DNA of 36,712 nt. Origin: Candidatus Sumerlaeota bacterium (GTDB lineage Bacteria; Sumerlaeota; Sumerlaeia; MWCT01). The stretch spans positions 1-36,712 of the forward strand of contig JAFGFK010000402.1 in the NCBI GenBank assembly GCA_016931135.1, read 5' to 3'. The notes under the pieces were generated by a model. That model worked only from the letters and a program-made list of their open reading frames with translations, did not search any database and had not been told where the DNA came from. The position numbers and the translations under genes were made by a program. Below are positions 1-7,790 of this stretch, piece after piece. Every line of letters begins with the position of its first letter. Position 1 is the first letter of the stretch.

Positions 1-240
1 AAAAAGGTGGACATTCCGTCTTATACCGTTTCGGTGGGTCAGGCGATAAGCCTCGAGGAAAAGTTAAAACAATCAAAATCTGTTCTTACCGCCCTGGAGC
101 GGATTGATAAAAATGGGAGAGTCGCCTGGCTGGAATACAATCCCGAAACCTTTACGTCTCGTTTACTCACGATACCAGCCCGGGAAGATATCCCTGTGGA
201 TATTCAGGAGCAGGTTATTGTTGAACTTTATTCCAAGTAA
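1..240 (+). CDS. rpsD: 30S ribosomal protein S4, C-terminal part (5' end outside window)
   Basis: The frame is open from the first base and ends with TAA. The reading K-V-D-I-P-S-Y-x-V-x-V-G-x-x-I is the characteristic end of the S4 RNA-binding (S4/alpha-L) domain, and the tail with R-x-D-I-P-V-D-I-x-E-Q-x-I-V-E-L-Y-S-K is the normal S4 C-terminus. S4 is a primary 16S rRNA binder that nucleates 30S assembly and in many bacteria autoregulates its operon. About 80 residues are present, so more than half of the gene lies upstream. It precedes rpoA by 49 nt, the classic rpsD-rpoA-rplQ order, which supports the call. The first in-frame GTG at position 7 is internal and not the true start. Confidence 0.95.
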   Translation, partial: KKVDIPSYTVSVGQAISLEEKLKQSKSVLTALERIDKNGRVAWLEYNPETFTSRLLTIPAREDIPVDIQEQVIVELYSK

Positions 241-289
241 CGCCTTTTTAAATTTTTTATTCCTGCCCTAAAAGGGGGTAATATTTCCT

Positions 290-1312
290 ATGGAATTAAA
301 ACCACTTGTCGTCCCAAGCCGTTTATATTGCGATCAGGAAACTCTGACCGCTCATTATGGCAAATTTTTCGCGGAACCGTTTGAACAGGGATTTGGCGTC
401 ACTATGGGGAATTCCATCCGGCGCGTCCTCTTATCCTCCATCCAGGGCGCAGCTCCCGTCTCCCTCAAAATCGAAGGCATTCCCCATGAATATTCCGTTA
501 TTGAAGGCATGAAGGAAGATATTCAGGAATTGATCCTGAATCTCAAGGCTGTAAAATTCAAGATGCTCGGCACCAAGGGCTTTACCACCATTTACCTGGA
601 TGTCAAAGGCGCGAAGGATGTTACTGCCAGTGAATTCGAACTGAATGAACATGTGGAAATCCTGAATCCGGAACAGCATCTGATGACCCTCTCCCGAAAT
701 GGCCGCGTTAAAATGGAAGTCAAAGTCGCTCAAGGACGCGGCTACAGCCCCGCCAACGAACATAAAAGCTCCGAAGAGGAGGAAATCGGATTGATCCCCC
801 TCGATTCCGCTTTCTCACCCATAACAAATGTCAAATACAGAGTGGAAAACGCGCGTTTGGGGCAGAAAATCGATTACGATCGTCTGATCCTCGAAGTCTG
901 GACAAATGGCAGCGTAAGACCCGAAGAAGCTATCAGCTATGCAGGCCTTATTCTGAGAGATCATCTGTCCATTTTCATCCGCATGGAAGAAGAACAAAAA
1001 CAGGTCGAGGAATACAAGGAAGAGGAAGAATCTATCACTCCCATTATGGAACTCGAAGAAAAACTGGATAAAAGCATTGAGGAATTGGAATTATCGGTCC
1101 GTTCCTTCAATTGTCTGGAAGCGGCGGGCATCAAGACGATTCGGGATCTCATTCAGAAAACCGAGTCCGATATGCTGAAATACCGCAATTTCGGACGTAA
1201 ATCCTTGAATGAAATCAAGAATATTCTCAAAGAGATGGGACTGAGTTTCAATATGAAGCTGGATGAACGGGGATTGCCGATGAATTATCCCCTGAAGGAA
1301 AAGGAGTCTTGA
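290..1312 (+). CDS. rpoA: DNA-directed RNA polymerase subunit alpha
   Basis: The 340-residue protein has the usual length and both domains of the alpha subunit, which forms the dimer scaffold for beta and beta' and contacts promoter UP elements and activators. The N-terminal domain shows the G[14 protein letters not shown] signature near residue 40, and the C-terminal domain (about 250-330) has two helix-hairpin-helix stretches, including [11 protein letters not shown]. The linker at about 230-250 is unusually rich in Glu and Lys. The ATG at 290 follows a G-rich stretch (AAAGGGGGTAA) about 10 nt upstream, an acceptable ribosome binding site. It sits between rpsD and rplQ, so it is very probably co-transcribed with them. 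Confidence 0.98.
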   Translation: MELKPLVVPSRLYCDQETLTAHYGKFFAEPFEQGFGVTMGNSIRRVLLSSIQGAAPVSLKIEGIPHEYSVIEGMKEDIQELILNLKAVKFKMLGTKGFTTIYLDVKGAKDVTASEFELNEHVEILNPEQHLMTLSRNGRVKMEVKVAQGRGYSPANEHKSSEEEEIGLIPLDSAFSPITNVKYRVENARLGQKIDYDRLILEVWTNGSVRPEEAISYAGLILRDHLSIFIRMEEEQKQVEEYKEEEESITPIMELEEKLDKSIEELELSVRSFNCLEAAGIKTIRDLIQKTESDMLKYRNFGRKSLNEIKNILKEMGLSFNMKLDERGLPMNYPLKEKES

Positions 1313-1342
1313 TATTTTTGTTGAAGGAGTGGAGTTGCAATC

Positions 1343-1753
1343 ATGCGTCACAGAAAAATTAAAAGCAAATTGAGTCGTCCTACAGCCCACAGGAGGGCAT
1401 TGATGAGGAATCTGGCGGCTGCCCTCATTCATGAGGGAAGGATTCATACAACCGTGGCAAAAGCCAAAAACCTTCGACCTTATATTGAAAGGCTCATAAC
1501 TTTGGGAAAACGCGGCGACCTTGCTGCAAGAAGACTTGTTTTCAACCGCCTTGGTCAAAAAGAAGCGGTCCATAAACTCTTTCTGGAAATTGCGCCCCGT
1601 TTCACGGAAAGACCCGGCGGCTATACCCGCATCGTCAAAGACAACTATCGCCCCGGAGATTCCGCCCCTATGGCGTATATCGAATTCGTCGAAGGGGTCC
1701 AGAAAGAGATGGTTAAAAAGAAGAAGTCCAAATCCCTTATGCCCAGATTATAA
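1343..1753 (+). CDS. rplQ: 50S ribosomal protein L17
   Basis: The 136-residue protein starts M-R-H-R-K and carries the L17 pattern [16 protein letters not shown] followed by H-E-x-I-x-T-T-x-A-K-A-K. L17 lies near the polypeptide exit of the large ribosomal subunit. It begins 30 nt after rpoA, with GAAGGAGTGGAG about 10 nt before the ATG as ribosome binding site. The C-terminus ends in a basic run (KKKKSKS) a little longer than in short L17 proteins. It is the last gene of the ribosomal operon here; the next gene downstream is a decayed ABC transporter. I see no convincing hairpin-plus-T-run terminator after it. Confidence 0.97.
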   Translation: MRHRKIKSKLSRPTAHRRALMRNLAAALIHEGRIHTTVAKAKNLRPYIERLITLGKRGDLAARRLVFNRLGQKEAVHKLFLEIAPRFTERPGGYTRIVKDNYRPGDSAPMAYIEFVEGVQKEMVKKKKSKSLMPRL

Positions 1754-1866
1754 CCGTTTCTTTTTTTCCTTTGATCATTGACGCCCCCCTCCCGGAAAAT
1801 GATCGGGATCACTCCCTTCAAATCGCAGGCTCATAAATTGGGGCTATCCCCGGATATGCTGTATTT

Positions 1867-2828
1867 ATGAAACACGTCCTCAAACTCGCCTCCTTTGTCA
1901 AACCTTACTGGAAGCGGTCATTGATGGCTTTGGCATGTCTGACCCTCCTTGTTTTTCTCGATCTCTCGATTCCCGCCTCGTTCAGAGAATCATTGATCAG
2001 GGAATCGCAAAGCACAACCAGACCGTTGTTGTACATACAGGGCTTTTAATGTTGGGCATTTCTCTTTTAAGCGCAACCATAGCTGTAGGCAATAATATCT
2101 TTTCCGTTCGTGTGGGGGAGAGCGTGGCAAGGGATATAAGAGACGCCCTTTTTCTCAAGATACAGACTTTTTCCTTCTCCAACCTTGACCGGTTGAAGAG
2201 TGGCGAGCTGATGGCGCGTCTCATCAAGGCATTTGTCCGTTCCGATTTGGAAAACAAGAATTTTCAAACCGCGAATGATTCCTTTACCGAATACTCGATC
2301 CGTGTGATGCGTTTCGTGGCAGCCATGTCCCCAGCTCTGACCATGTGCGTCAACATCGGCATGGTCGCGGAAGTTTTGGATACGGCGCCGGATGTCCAGG
2401 ATCAAAAGGACGCTGTGACACTGCCGGAAACGTCTCCGGGGCGAATCCTCATGAAGGATGTTTCCTTTCGTTACGATAAACACGGCAGCGAGTCCGTACT
2501 CGAGGATATCAATCTGGTTGTGAAACCTGGACAGACCGTTGCCATACTGGGAGCGACCGGTTCAGGAAAGTCCTCCCTGGTAAACCTGGTTCCCCGTTTC
2601 TACGATGTCTCGAAAGGTAGCGTTTCGATTGACGGAGTGGATGTCCATAAGGTACGGCAGGATTCACTTCTCGAACAGATTGCAATGGTTCCCCAGGAGA
2701 CAACGCTTTTTTCCGGAAGCGTGCGGGATAATATCCGGTATGGGGCGCCGGACGCCAGTGAAGAAGATGTCATCGAAGCTGCAAGGAACTTCTTGAAAGA
2801 AAGGGTTTTTATCATCATTTGTATATGA
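1867..2828 (+). pseudogene. ABC exporter (MsbA/MdlB-type) remnant: frameshift, two in-frame deletions, truncated
   Basis: The first about 35 codons (frame of 1867) encode a normal N-terminus for a fused membrane/ATPase exporter, M-K-H-V-L-K-L-A-S-F-V-K-P-Y-W. The homology then moves to another frame at about 1970, where the expected L-S-I-P-R-L-V-Q-R-I-I-D-Q needs one more C in the run before GCCTC. The continuing frame is open to 2828 but lacks about 100 residues of the membrane domain between G-E-L-M-A-R-L and I-K-A-F-V-R (about 2214-2225), and about 50 more after C-V-N-I-G-M-V (about 2367). Walker A (GATGSGKSS) and the Q-loop region are present, but the ABC signature, Walker B and H-loop are gone because the homology stops near 2795. 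It cannot encode a working transporter. The lengths of the missing pieces are estimated from general knowledge of the family. Confidence 0.85.
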
Positions 2829-2871
2829 GTCAATTCAAAGGGCGACAGATATAATTCGAAGGAAATTGTAT

Positions 2872-2894
2872 TTGTCAATTGATGAATTTATATA
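2872..2894 (+). promoter_or_regulatory. Possible promoter block upstream of the GH116-like gene
   Basis: A TTTGTCAATT block (2871-2880) is followed eight bases later by TATATA (2889-2894). The same ten bases recur at 5751-5760, again with a TATA box (TATAAT, 5769-5774) at exactly the same distance, before the PilB/GspE-like gene. The spacing of TTGTCA to the TATA box (11 nt) is too short for an ordinary sigma-70 -35/-10 pair, so this may be a -10 element with an upstream activator or repressor site. The call rests on two copies only. Confidence 0.3.
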
Positions 2895-2965
2895 CGGAAA
2901 TACCTGAATTTTTATAGGGTTTGACCCCGATTTTTTTTGATACCTTCAGAAAGGAACACGTCCCT

Positions 2966-5644
2966 ATGAATACGAATACATCTTATTCCTTGTTTATTTT
3001 ACTTTTCCTGTCGCTTCCTTTTTGTGATCTTGTTCAGGATTCCGCCTTCGGGGATGATACAGACTATGGGGCGGATGCGGCGAACGCCGCCTTTCCTTCC
3101 TCGATACGCCGAACCGATTCCCCTTTCAATTATCTGGCGCTCAGGGATCATATCGGCCCCAGCGGCGTTCCCCTGGGAGGAATCGGCGTGGGATGTTTCG
3201 ACATCGCCCCGGATGGGAGGTTCACGCGCATCGCCCTCAATAATACACACGAGGATGGCGTTCTCAAGGATGTCAAGGGAACATTCATGGCTGTTTGGGA
3301 ATCGGGATATCCTGTTGCCCGAAGACTGGTTCGGGATAAAAATATTTTCCTTGGGATGTCCGGATTCGAGCACACGACTTATCGGGGATTGTTTCCCACA
3401 ACGCGCATTGCGTTTGATAATGGAGGGAATACGCGCATTTCGCTTCACGCCTTCTCCGGGTGCATTCCGCATAATATAAAGGATTCCAGCCTCCCTGTCG
3501 CCTTTCTGGAGGTAACTTTCGTCAATACCATGGGTAGTGATTGCGAGGTTTCCGCAGCGCTTTCCTGGGAGGACATCTTCGGCCGCGGCATCCGGGATAT
3601 CAAGGATGATCGCACCCTTTCCGAACTCAAGAATGACGCATGGGGCATGTGGGGAAATGGCGCGACATGGAATGAAATCTGGGGGGACATCGAACGCAAA
3701 CCGTCCTTTGCAGAGGCGTTTGCCATGGATGGGTGGAAGGGAATCCGGCAATATACGCAAGGGAACTTCAAACCGCGCAAATGGAGCTATCAAAATTATG
3801 TGAGCGAGGTCGCGATTCTGACGGAATCCTCCCGAGACGCCCAGGTTACCTTCCTGCCCTCCTATGACGTCGATCAGGGCGACCTATCCTGGGAATCGTT
3901 CGTAAAGACCGGGCTTTTATCAAACATGAATCAAGGGGGAGAATTGTTTCAATCCGGCAGCGCAAAGCGAAAGGCGAGCGCTGTCGCCATGAAGATCAAA
4001 TTGAAAGGCGCCGAGATGAAAACCATTCGGTTTCTTATCGCATGGCATTTCCCTGAACCGAAAATCGATCGGGAAAAGGATCATCCAAACAGCTGGTTCG
4101 GCTCCGCTGATTATGCAAGATATTTTCACAACTTTTTCCCTGATTTCAAATCCCTTCTGAAATACGCCATCAATGAACGCGAACGCATCCTCGATGAAAC
4201 GCAGGAGTGGCGGAAGCCCGTTCTGGAAAGCTCATTTCCAAACTGGTTGAAATTCAAACTCATCAACTCTTCCTACACGCTTTTTACCAATACGATCCTG
4301 AACAAGGCGGGCGATTTCACGGTGATGGAGGGAGGCATGTTCGGCCTTGCGGGAACCATGGATCAACGCATCTGCGCCCATCCGGTTTATCAGAAATTCT
4401 TTCCTCTCCTGAACCGATCCGAAATGGAACTCTTTTCCTGCACCCAGGGGGAAAAAGGCGATATCCTTCACTTCGACGCCAATTATTATATCGGCATGGC
4501 GTCGAAAGATGGGAAAACGCCCACACCGCACAGCAGCATGCTGGACAATACAATGGGCTGGATCATCCAACTGGCGAAGGATTACAGAGAAACCGGCGAT
4601 TTGAAATATCTGGAAACCAACCTTGATCGCATTCGGAAAGGCTTCGTTTATTTGAAGTCGCAGATCAAAGTCGAAATTCAAATCCCTGTGGGTGATACGA
4701 CGTATGACGATTATCCTCATCCGCCGATTTACAGCTATACGGCGGGGATGTACCTGGCGACCCTGAATGCGGGAAAGGAAATAGGATCGGCGTTGAACGA
4801 TCCGAAAATGGCGAAGGATTGCAAAGAACAGTTCGAAAAGACGCGTTCGGATTTTATCAGGCGTCTTTGGAACGGCAGATTCTTTTCCTATGGCTGCGAA
4901 ATGGACGGTACGGGGCGCCAGGATCACCGGATGTTCACCGGGCAGATCGCAGGACAATTTGTCAGCAGACTGTGCCACTGGGGCGATGTCATTCCCCTTG
5001 ATATGGCGCGAGCCTCTCTTATTTCCCAATTCAAGACCTCCCTCGCGTCTTCTCCTGATTTTTACGCCAACAAGGTGTTCGATCTGAATCTCATGAGGGG
5101 AGTCGATATGCCCGGTTCCCAGTGCTGGCCCTTCTATCTTGAAAGTTATACTGCCATGGCTGCGCTTCAAGCTGGATATGTCGATGAAGGACTGGATATT
5201 ATGAAAAACATCCAGATGGTTCATCTCAGGAGCGGCTGGACATGGACGCAGAATCTCTGGAATCCGGGAGAGATGACCTATATGACGGCGCCTGTAACCT
5301 GGTTCATCACGGATGTCATCGCCGGCGCCGGATTGGATGTCAACAAGGGCGTCCTTTATCTTGCCCCGATCGTTTCCCGGGATGCGGACAGGATCGCCTA
5401 TCCCATTTATTATCCCGGTTTCTGGGCGTCTCTGGTATGCGTCGTCGGAAATAAAGATATGAAACTGCGGATTATTGAAACTTTCGGAGACGGAAAAATC
5501 ATAATCCGGAAGATTGTCTGCGAACCGGCAGGCTTACCAGCGGAAAACCGTTCCATTATAGATATTGAACCATTTGTAATGGAGCGGAACGCTGCGCTCG
5601 ATCTTTCCCCTTATTGGGATATTCTGATAGATTCGAATTTATGA
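2966..5644 (+). CDS. Secreted GH116/DUF608-family glycoside hydrolase-like protein
   Basis: The 892-residue protein starts with a clear signal peptide (hydrophobic stretch about residues 8-20). The mature N-terminus has G-P-S-G-V-P-L-G-G-I-G-V-G, matching the start of the non-lysosomal glucosylceramidase-like beta-sandwich domain, and the second half is an (alpha/alpha)6-type catalytic region. By comparison with GH116 enzymes, E455 (in V-M-E-G-G) and D581 (in T-T-Y-D-D-Y) are plausible nucleophile and acid/base; this alignment was made by eye. A Y-A-N-K-V-F-D-L-N segment and several Trp-rich stretches follow. Family members hydrolyse beta-glucosides, xylosides or glucosylceramide; the substrate here is unknown. 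The start at 2966 has AAGGA about 8 nt upstream; an in-frame TTG at 2921 would bury the signal peptide. It stands alone between the ABC remnant and the secretion ATPase. Confidence 0.75.
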   Translation: MNTNTSYSLFILLFLSLPFCDLVQDSAFGDDTDYGADAANAAFPSSIRRTDSPFNYLALRDHIGPSGVPLGGIGVGCFDIAPDGRFTRIALNNTHEDGVLKDVKGTFMAVWESGYPVARRLVRDKNIFLGMSGFEHTTYRGLFPTTRIAFDNGGNTRISLHAFSGCIPHNIKDSSLPVAFLEVTFVNTMGSDCEVSAALSWEDIFGRGIRDIKDDRTLSELKNDAWGMWGNGATWNEIWGDIERKPSFAEAFAMDGWKGIRQYTQGNFKPRKWSYQNYVSEVAILTESSRDAQVTFLPSYDVDQGDLSWESFVKTGLLSNMNQGGELFQSGSAKRKASAVAMKIKLKGAEMKTIRFLIAWHFPEPKIDREKDHPNSWFGSADYARYFHNFFPDFKSLLKYAINERERILDETQEWRKPVLESSFPNWLKFKLINSSYTLFTNTILNKAGDFTVMEGGMFGLAGTMDQRICAHPVYQKFFPLLNRSEMELFSCTQGEKGDILHFDANYYIGMASKDGKTPTPHSSMLDNTMGWIIQLAKDYRETGDLKYLETNLDRIRKGFVYLKSQIKVEIQIPVGDTTYDDYPHPPIYSYTAGMYLATLNAGKEIGSALNDPKMAKDCKEQFEKTRSDFIRRLWNGRFFSYGCEMDGTGRQDHRMFTGQIAGQFVSRLCHWGDVIPLDMARASLISQFKTSLASSPDFYANKVFDLNLMRGVDMPGSQCWPFYLESYTAMAALQAGYVDEGLDIMKNIQMVHLRSGWTWTQNLWNPGEMTYMTAPVTWFITDVIAGAGLDVNKGVLYLAPIVSRDADRIAYPIYYPGFWASLVCVVGNKDMKLRIIETFGDGKIIIRKIVCEPAGLPAENRSIIDIEPFVMERNAALDLSPYWDILIDSNL

Positions 5645-5751
5645 ATGAATATCAGATTTTGCTTGAATAAAATGATAACAATGGAGATATTGTAAGTTAT
5701 TAAAATTTGGGAATTGATTTCCGATTTTGTTCGCTAAATAGGGATTATTGT

Positions 5752-5774
5752 TTGTCAATTCAGGTTTGTATAAT
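5752..5774 (+). promoter_or_regulatory. Candidate promoter of the PilB/GspE-like operon
   Basis: There is a perfect TATAAT at 5769-5774. TTGTCA lies at 5752-5757, part of the TTTGTCAATT block also found before the GH116-like gene, and TTGTTT at 5748-5753 gives a poor -35 at 15 nt. Transcription from this -10 would start about 10-15 nt before the ATG at 5796, leaving just enough leader for the AAGAGGTG ribosome binding site. No experimental support; call made on sequence alone. Confidence 0.4.
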
Positions 5775-5795
5775 AAACGATAAGAGGTGATTATC

Positions 5796-7790
5796 ATGGT
5801 CGATAAACTTCAGGATACTCAATCGAGCGATCAATTGGGCGCCTCTCTTGTCAAGGAGGGGATACTGTCCCAGCCCCAGCTTCAACACGCCCTTCAGGTC
5901 CAATTGGACTCCTTTGAGAAAAAACGACTCGGTCAGATACTTGTCGATCTGGGTTATGTGGATACCAGCCAGATCAGAGAAGTATCCCGTAAATACGGAC
6001 TCAGACAACCTCTTGGGGAATTGCTGATTGAATGCGGATTTCTTACTGAAGAGGAACTCGATTCCGCGCTGGAGATGCAGAAACCTTCCGGGAAACGTCT
6101 GGGAGAGTATCTGCTGGAAAGTAACCGGATCACCGAGGAGCGTCTTGCCCGCGCCTTGAGCCTTCAGACCGATCTTCCCTACATCCTTCCCAATAAACGC
6201 CTTGTTGACCAGGCGGTCTTTCAAAAATTCACCCCCGCTTTTCTAAGGCAATTCAACGTTTTGCCTCTCTTTAAAAATGAGGATGTCACAACCGTGCTGG
6301 TTCATGATCCTTTCGACAAGGAAATGCTGCGAATGCTGAATAGCCTGGTAAAAGGGAAAACGGAATTCGCCATAGGACCAAAATCAAACATTGTCAAGGT
6401 GTTGGGCGAGATGCTGGAGGAGCGCGCCCTGATTTCGCAAACGGGCAGAATCGCCACGGAAGATAATGCGATCAATACCTCCTTTCAGAGGTACGATCTG
6501 GACAAGGCAATGAGCGGCTCGATATCCAGCGCGCAAGCTGTGAGCATCGTGGATTATATCATGTCCAACGCCTTTTCCCAAGGCGCCAGCGATATTCATA
6601 TCGATTCCATGTATAACAAGCTCAGGGTAAGGCACAGGGTGGATGGCGTCCTGATTTTTGATACGGACCTTCCGAAGAATGTTTCGGAAGCTGTCATCCG
6701 CAGGATCAAGGTTCTTTCCAAGATCGAGATCAGTGACGCATCTACCGCTTCGGATGGCCATATCTATGTAAAGTACCTGGATAAAAATATCGATTTGCGC
6801 GTTTCGATCTTCCCTACAGTTCTTGGACCATCGATTACGATCCGTTCCCTCAGTAAAGAGATAGGTTTGAAAAACCTCGAAGACCTGGGAATGCTGCCCA
6901 GGGGGCTTACGACCTTGAAACAGATTCTGGATTCCCCGGCGGGACTGATCCTTTTTGCGGGGCCAACCGGATCGGGCAAAACAACTTCTCTTTATGCGTG
7001 CCTGAATTATTTGAATCATGATGACCTGAAAATATGCACCGTGGAATCGCCTGTAGAGTACAGCATCGAAGGCGTGGCGCAATGCCAGCTCCGTTCCCAG
7101 GAACGGGATCAGATAGGCGAGCGGGTGAAAGCCATGCTGCATCAGGATGCGGACATCATTGTTCTGGGAGAGATCAATGATGAGGATTCCGCAAAGACCG
7201 CCGTGGTCGCCGCTTTGACCGGGCACAAGGTCTTTTCCACCATTCATACAGAAGATACCTTCGGCGCGATCTTAAGGCTCATGGATATGGGTATGCGGAA
7301 ATATCTTCTCACAAGTACGGGAGTGGCTTCCATAGCCCAGCGGCTCCTTCGTAAGGTATGCGGGCAATGCCAAAAGCCCTACAGACCGGAGAGGAGCCTC
7401 TTCCGGCATTATAACCTGAAACATTTCGATCCGGACAATTGGGAATTTTATCGCGGCGCAGGATGCGCCGCCTGCCACCAGAATGGATTCCTGGGGAGAA
7501 CCGGAGTATTTGAGATTCTGACCGTCAATGAGGAAATCCGCAACGCCTTCCTGGATAATCAGAGCGCCTCTTCCCTTCGCAAACTTGCCCAGAACACGAA
7601 ATCATATCTATCTCTGCGGGAAGCCGGTTTTATCAAATCGCTTCAGGGGGAAACTACGCTGGAGGACGCCTTGGGAATATTGTCTTACAGTGAAAAGCAA
7701 TCCTTTGGCGCCATGGAACTTACAGAAGAAGATATTAAGTATTGGATGAATATAACCGGAGATGCGGAACATGATAAAGTGGCTTTATAA
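5796..7790 (+). CDS. Type IV pilus assembly / type II secretion ATPase (PilB/GspE family)
   Basis: The 664-residue protein is the cytoplasmic hexameric motor that drives pilus extension or type II secretion. The first about 200 residues carry repeated MshEN-type L-G-x-x-L-x-x-x-G-x-x-x-x-x-x-L motifs, the c-di-GMP-binding module of some PilB/GspE proteins. The catalytic half has A-S-D-I-H-I-D, R-H-R-V-D-G-V-L, Walker A GPTGSGKTT (K395), a Walker B-like D-I-I-V-L-G-E-I and the His box S-T-I-H-T. Two C-x-x-C pairs near residues 515-565 form the usual zinc site of this family. The start at 5796 follows AAGAGGTG by about 6 nt. The next gene begins before this one stops, so the two are translationally coupled. 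PilB and GspE cannot be told apart here because no pilin, PilC/GspF or secretin gene is in the window. Confidence 0.93.
   Translation: MVDKLQDTQSSDQLGASLVKEGILSQPQLQHALQVQLDSFEKKRLGQILVDLGYVDTSQIREVSRKYGLRQPLGELLIECGFLTEEELDSALEMQKPSGKRLGEYLLESNRITEERLARALSLQTDLPYILPNKRLVDQAVFQKFTPAFLRQFNVLPLFKNEDVTTVLVHDPFDKEMLRMLNSLVKGKTEFAIGPKSNIVKVLGEMLEERALISQTGRIATEDNAINTSFQRYDLDKAMSGSISSAQAVSIVDYIMSNAFSQGASDIHIDSMYNKLRVRHRVDGVLIFDTDLPKNVSEAVIRRIKVLSKIEISDASTASDGHIYVKYLDKNIDLRVSIFPTVLGPSITIRSLSKEIGLKNLEDLGMLPRGLTTLKQILDSPAGLILFAGPTGSGKTTSLYACLNYLNHDDLKICTVESPVEYSIEGVAQCQLRSQERDQIGERVKAMLHQDADIIVLGEINDEDSAKTAVVAALTGHKVFSTIHTEDTFGAILRLMDMGMRKYLLTSTGVASIAQRLLRKVCGQCQKPYRPERSLFRHYNLKHFDPDNWEFYRGAGCAACHQNGFLGRTGVFEILTVNEEIRNAFLDNQSASSLRKLAQNTKSYLSLREAGFIKSLQGETTLEDALGILSYSEKQSFGAMELTEEDIKYWMNITGDAEHDKVAL

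Noticed and set aside
1839-1851. Hairpin GGGG-CTAT-CCCC upstream of the ABC remnant
   Set aside because: Only four G-C pairs, no T-run behind it; too weak for a terminator call.
4232-5224. Long minus-strand open frame (330 codons) inside the GH116-like gene
   Set aside because: Fully antisense to a gene with clear signal peptide, motifs and ribosome binding site; no motif or start support of its own.
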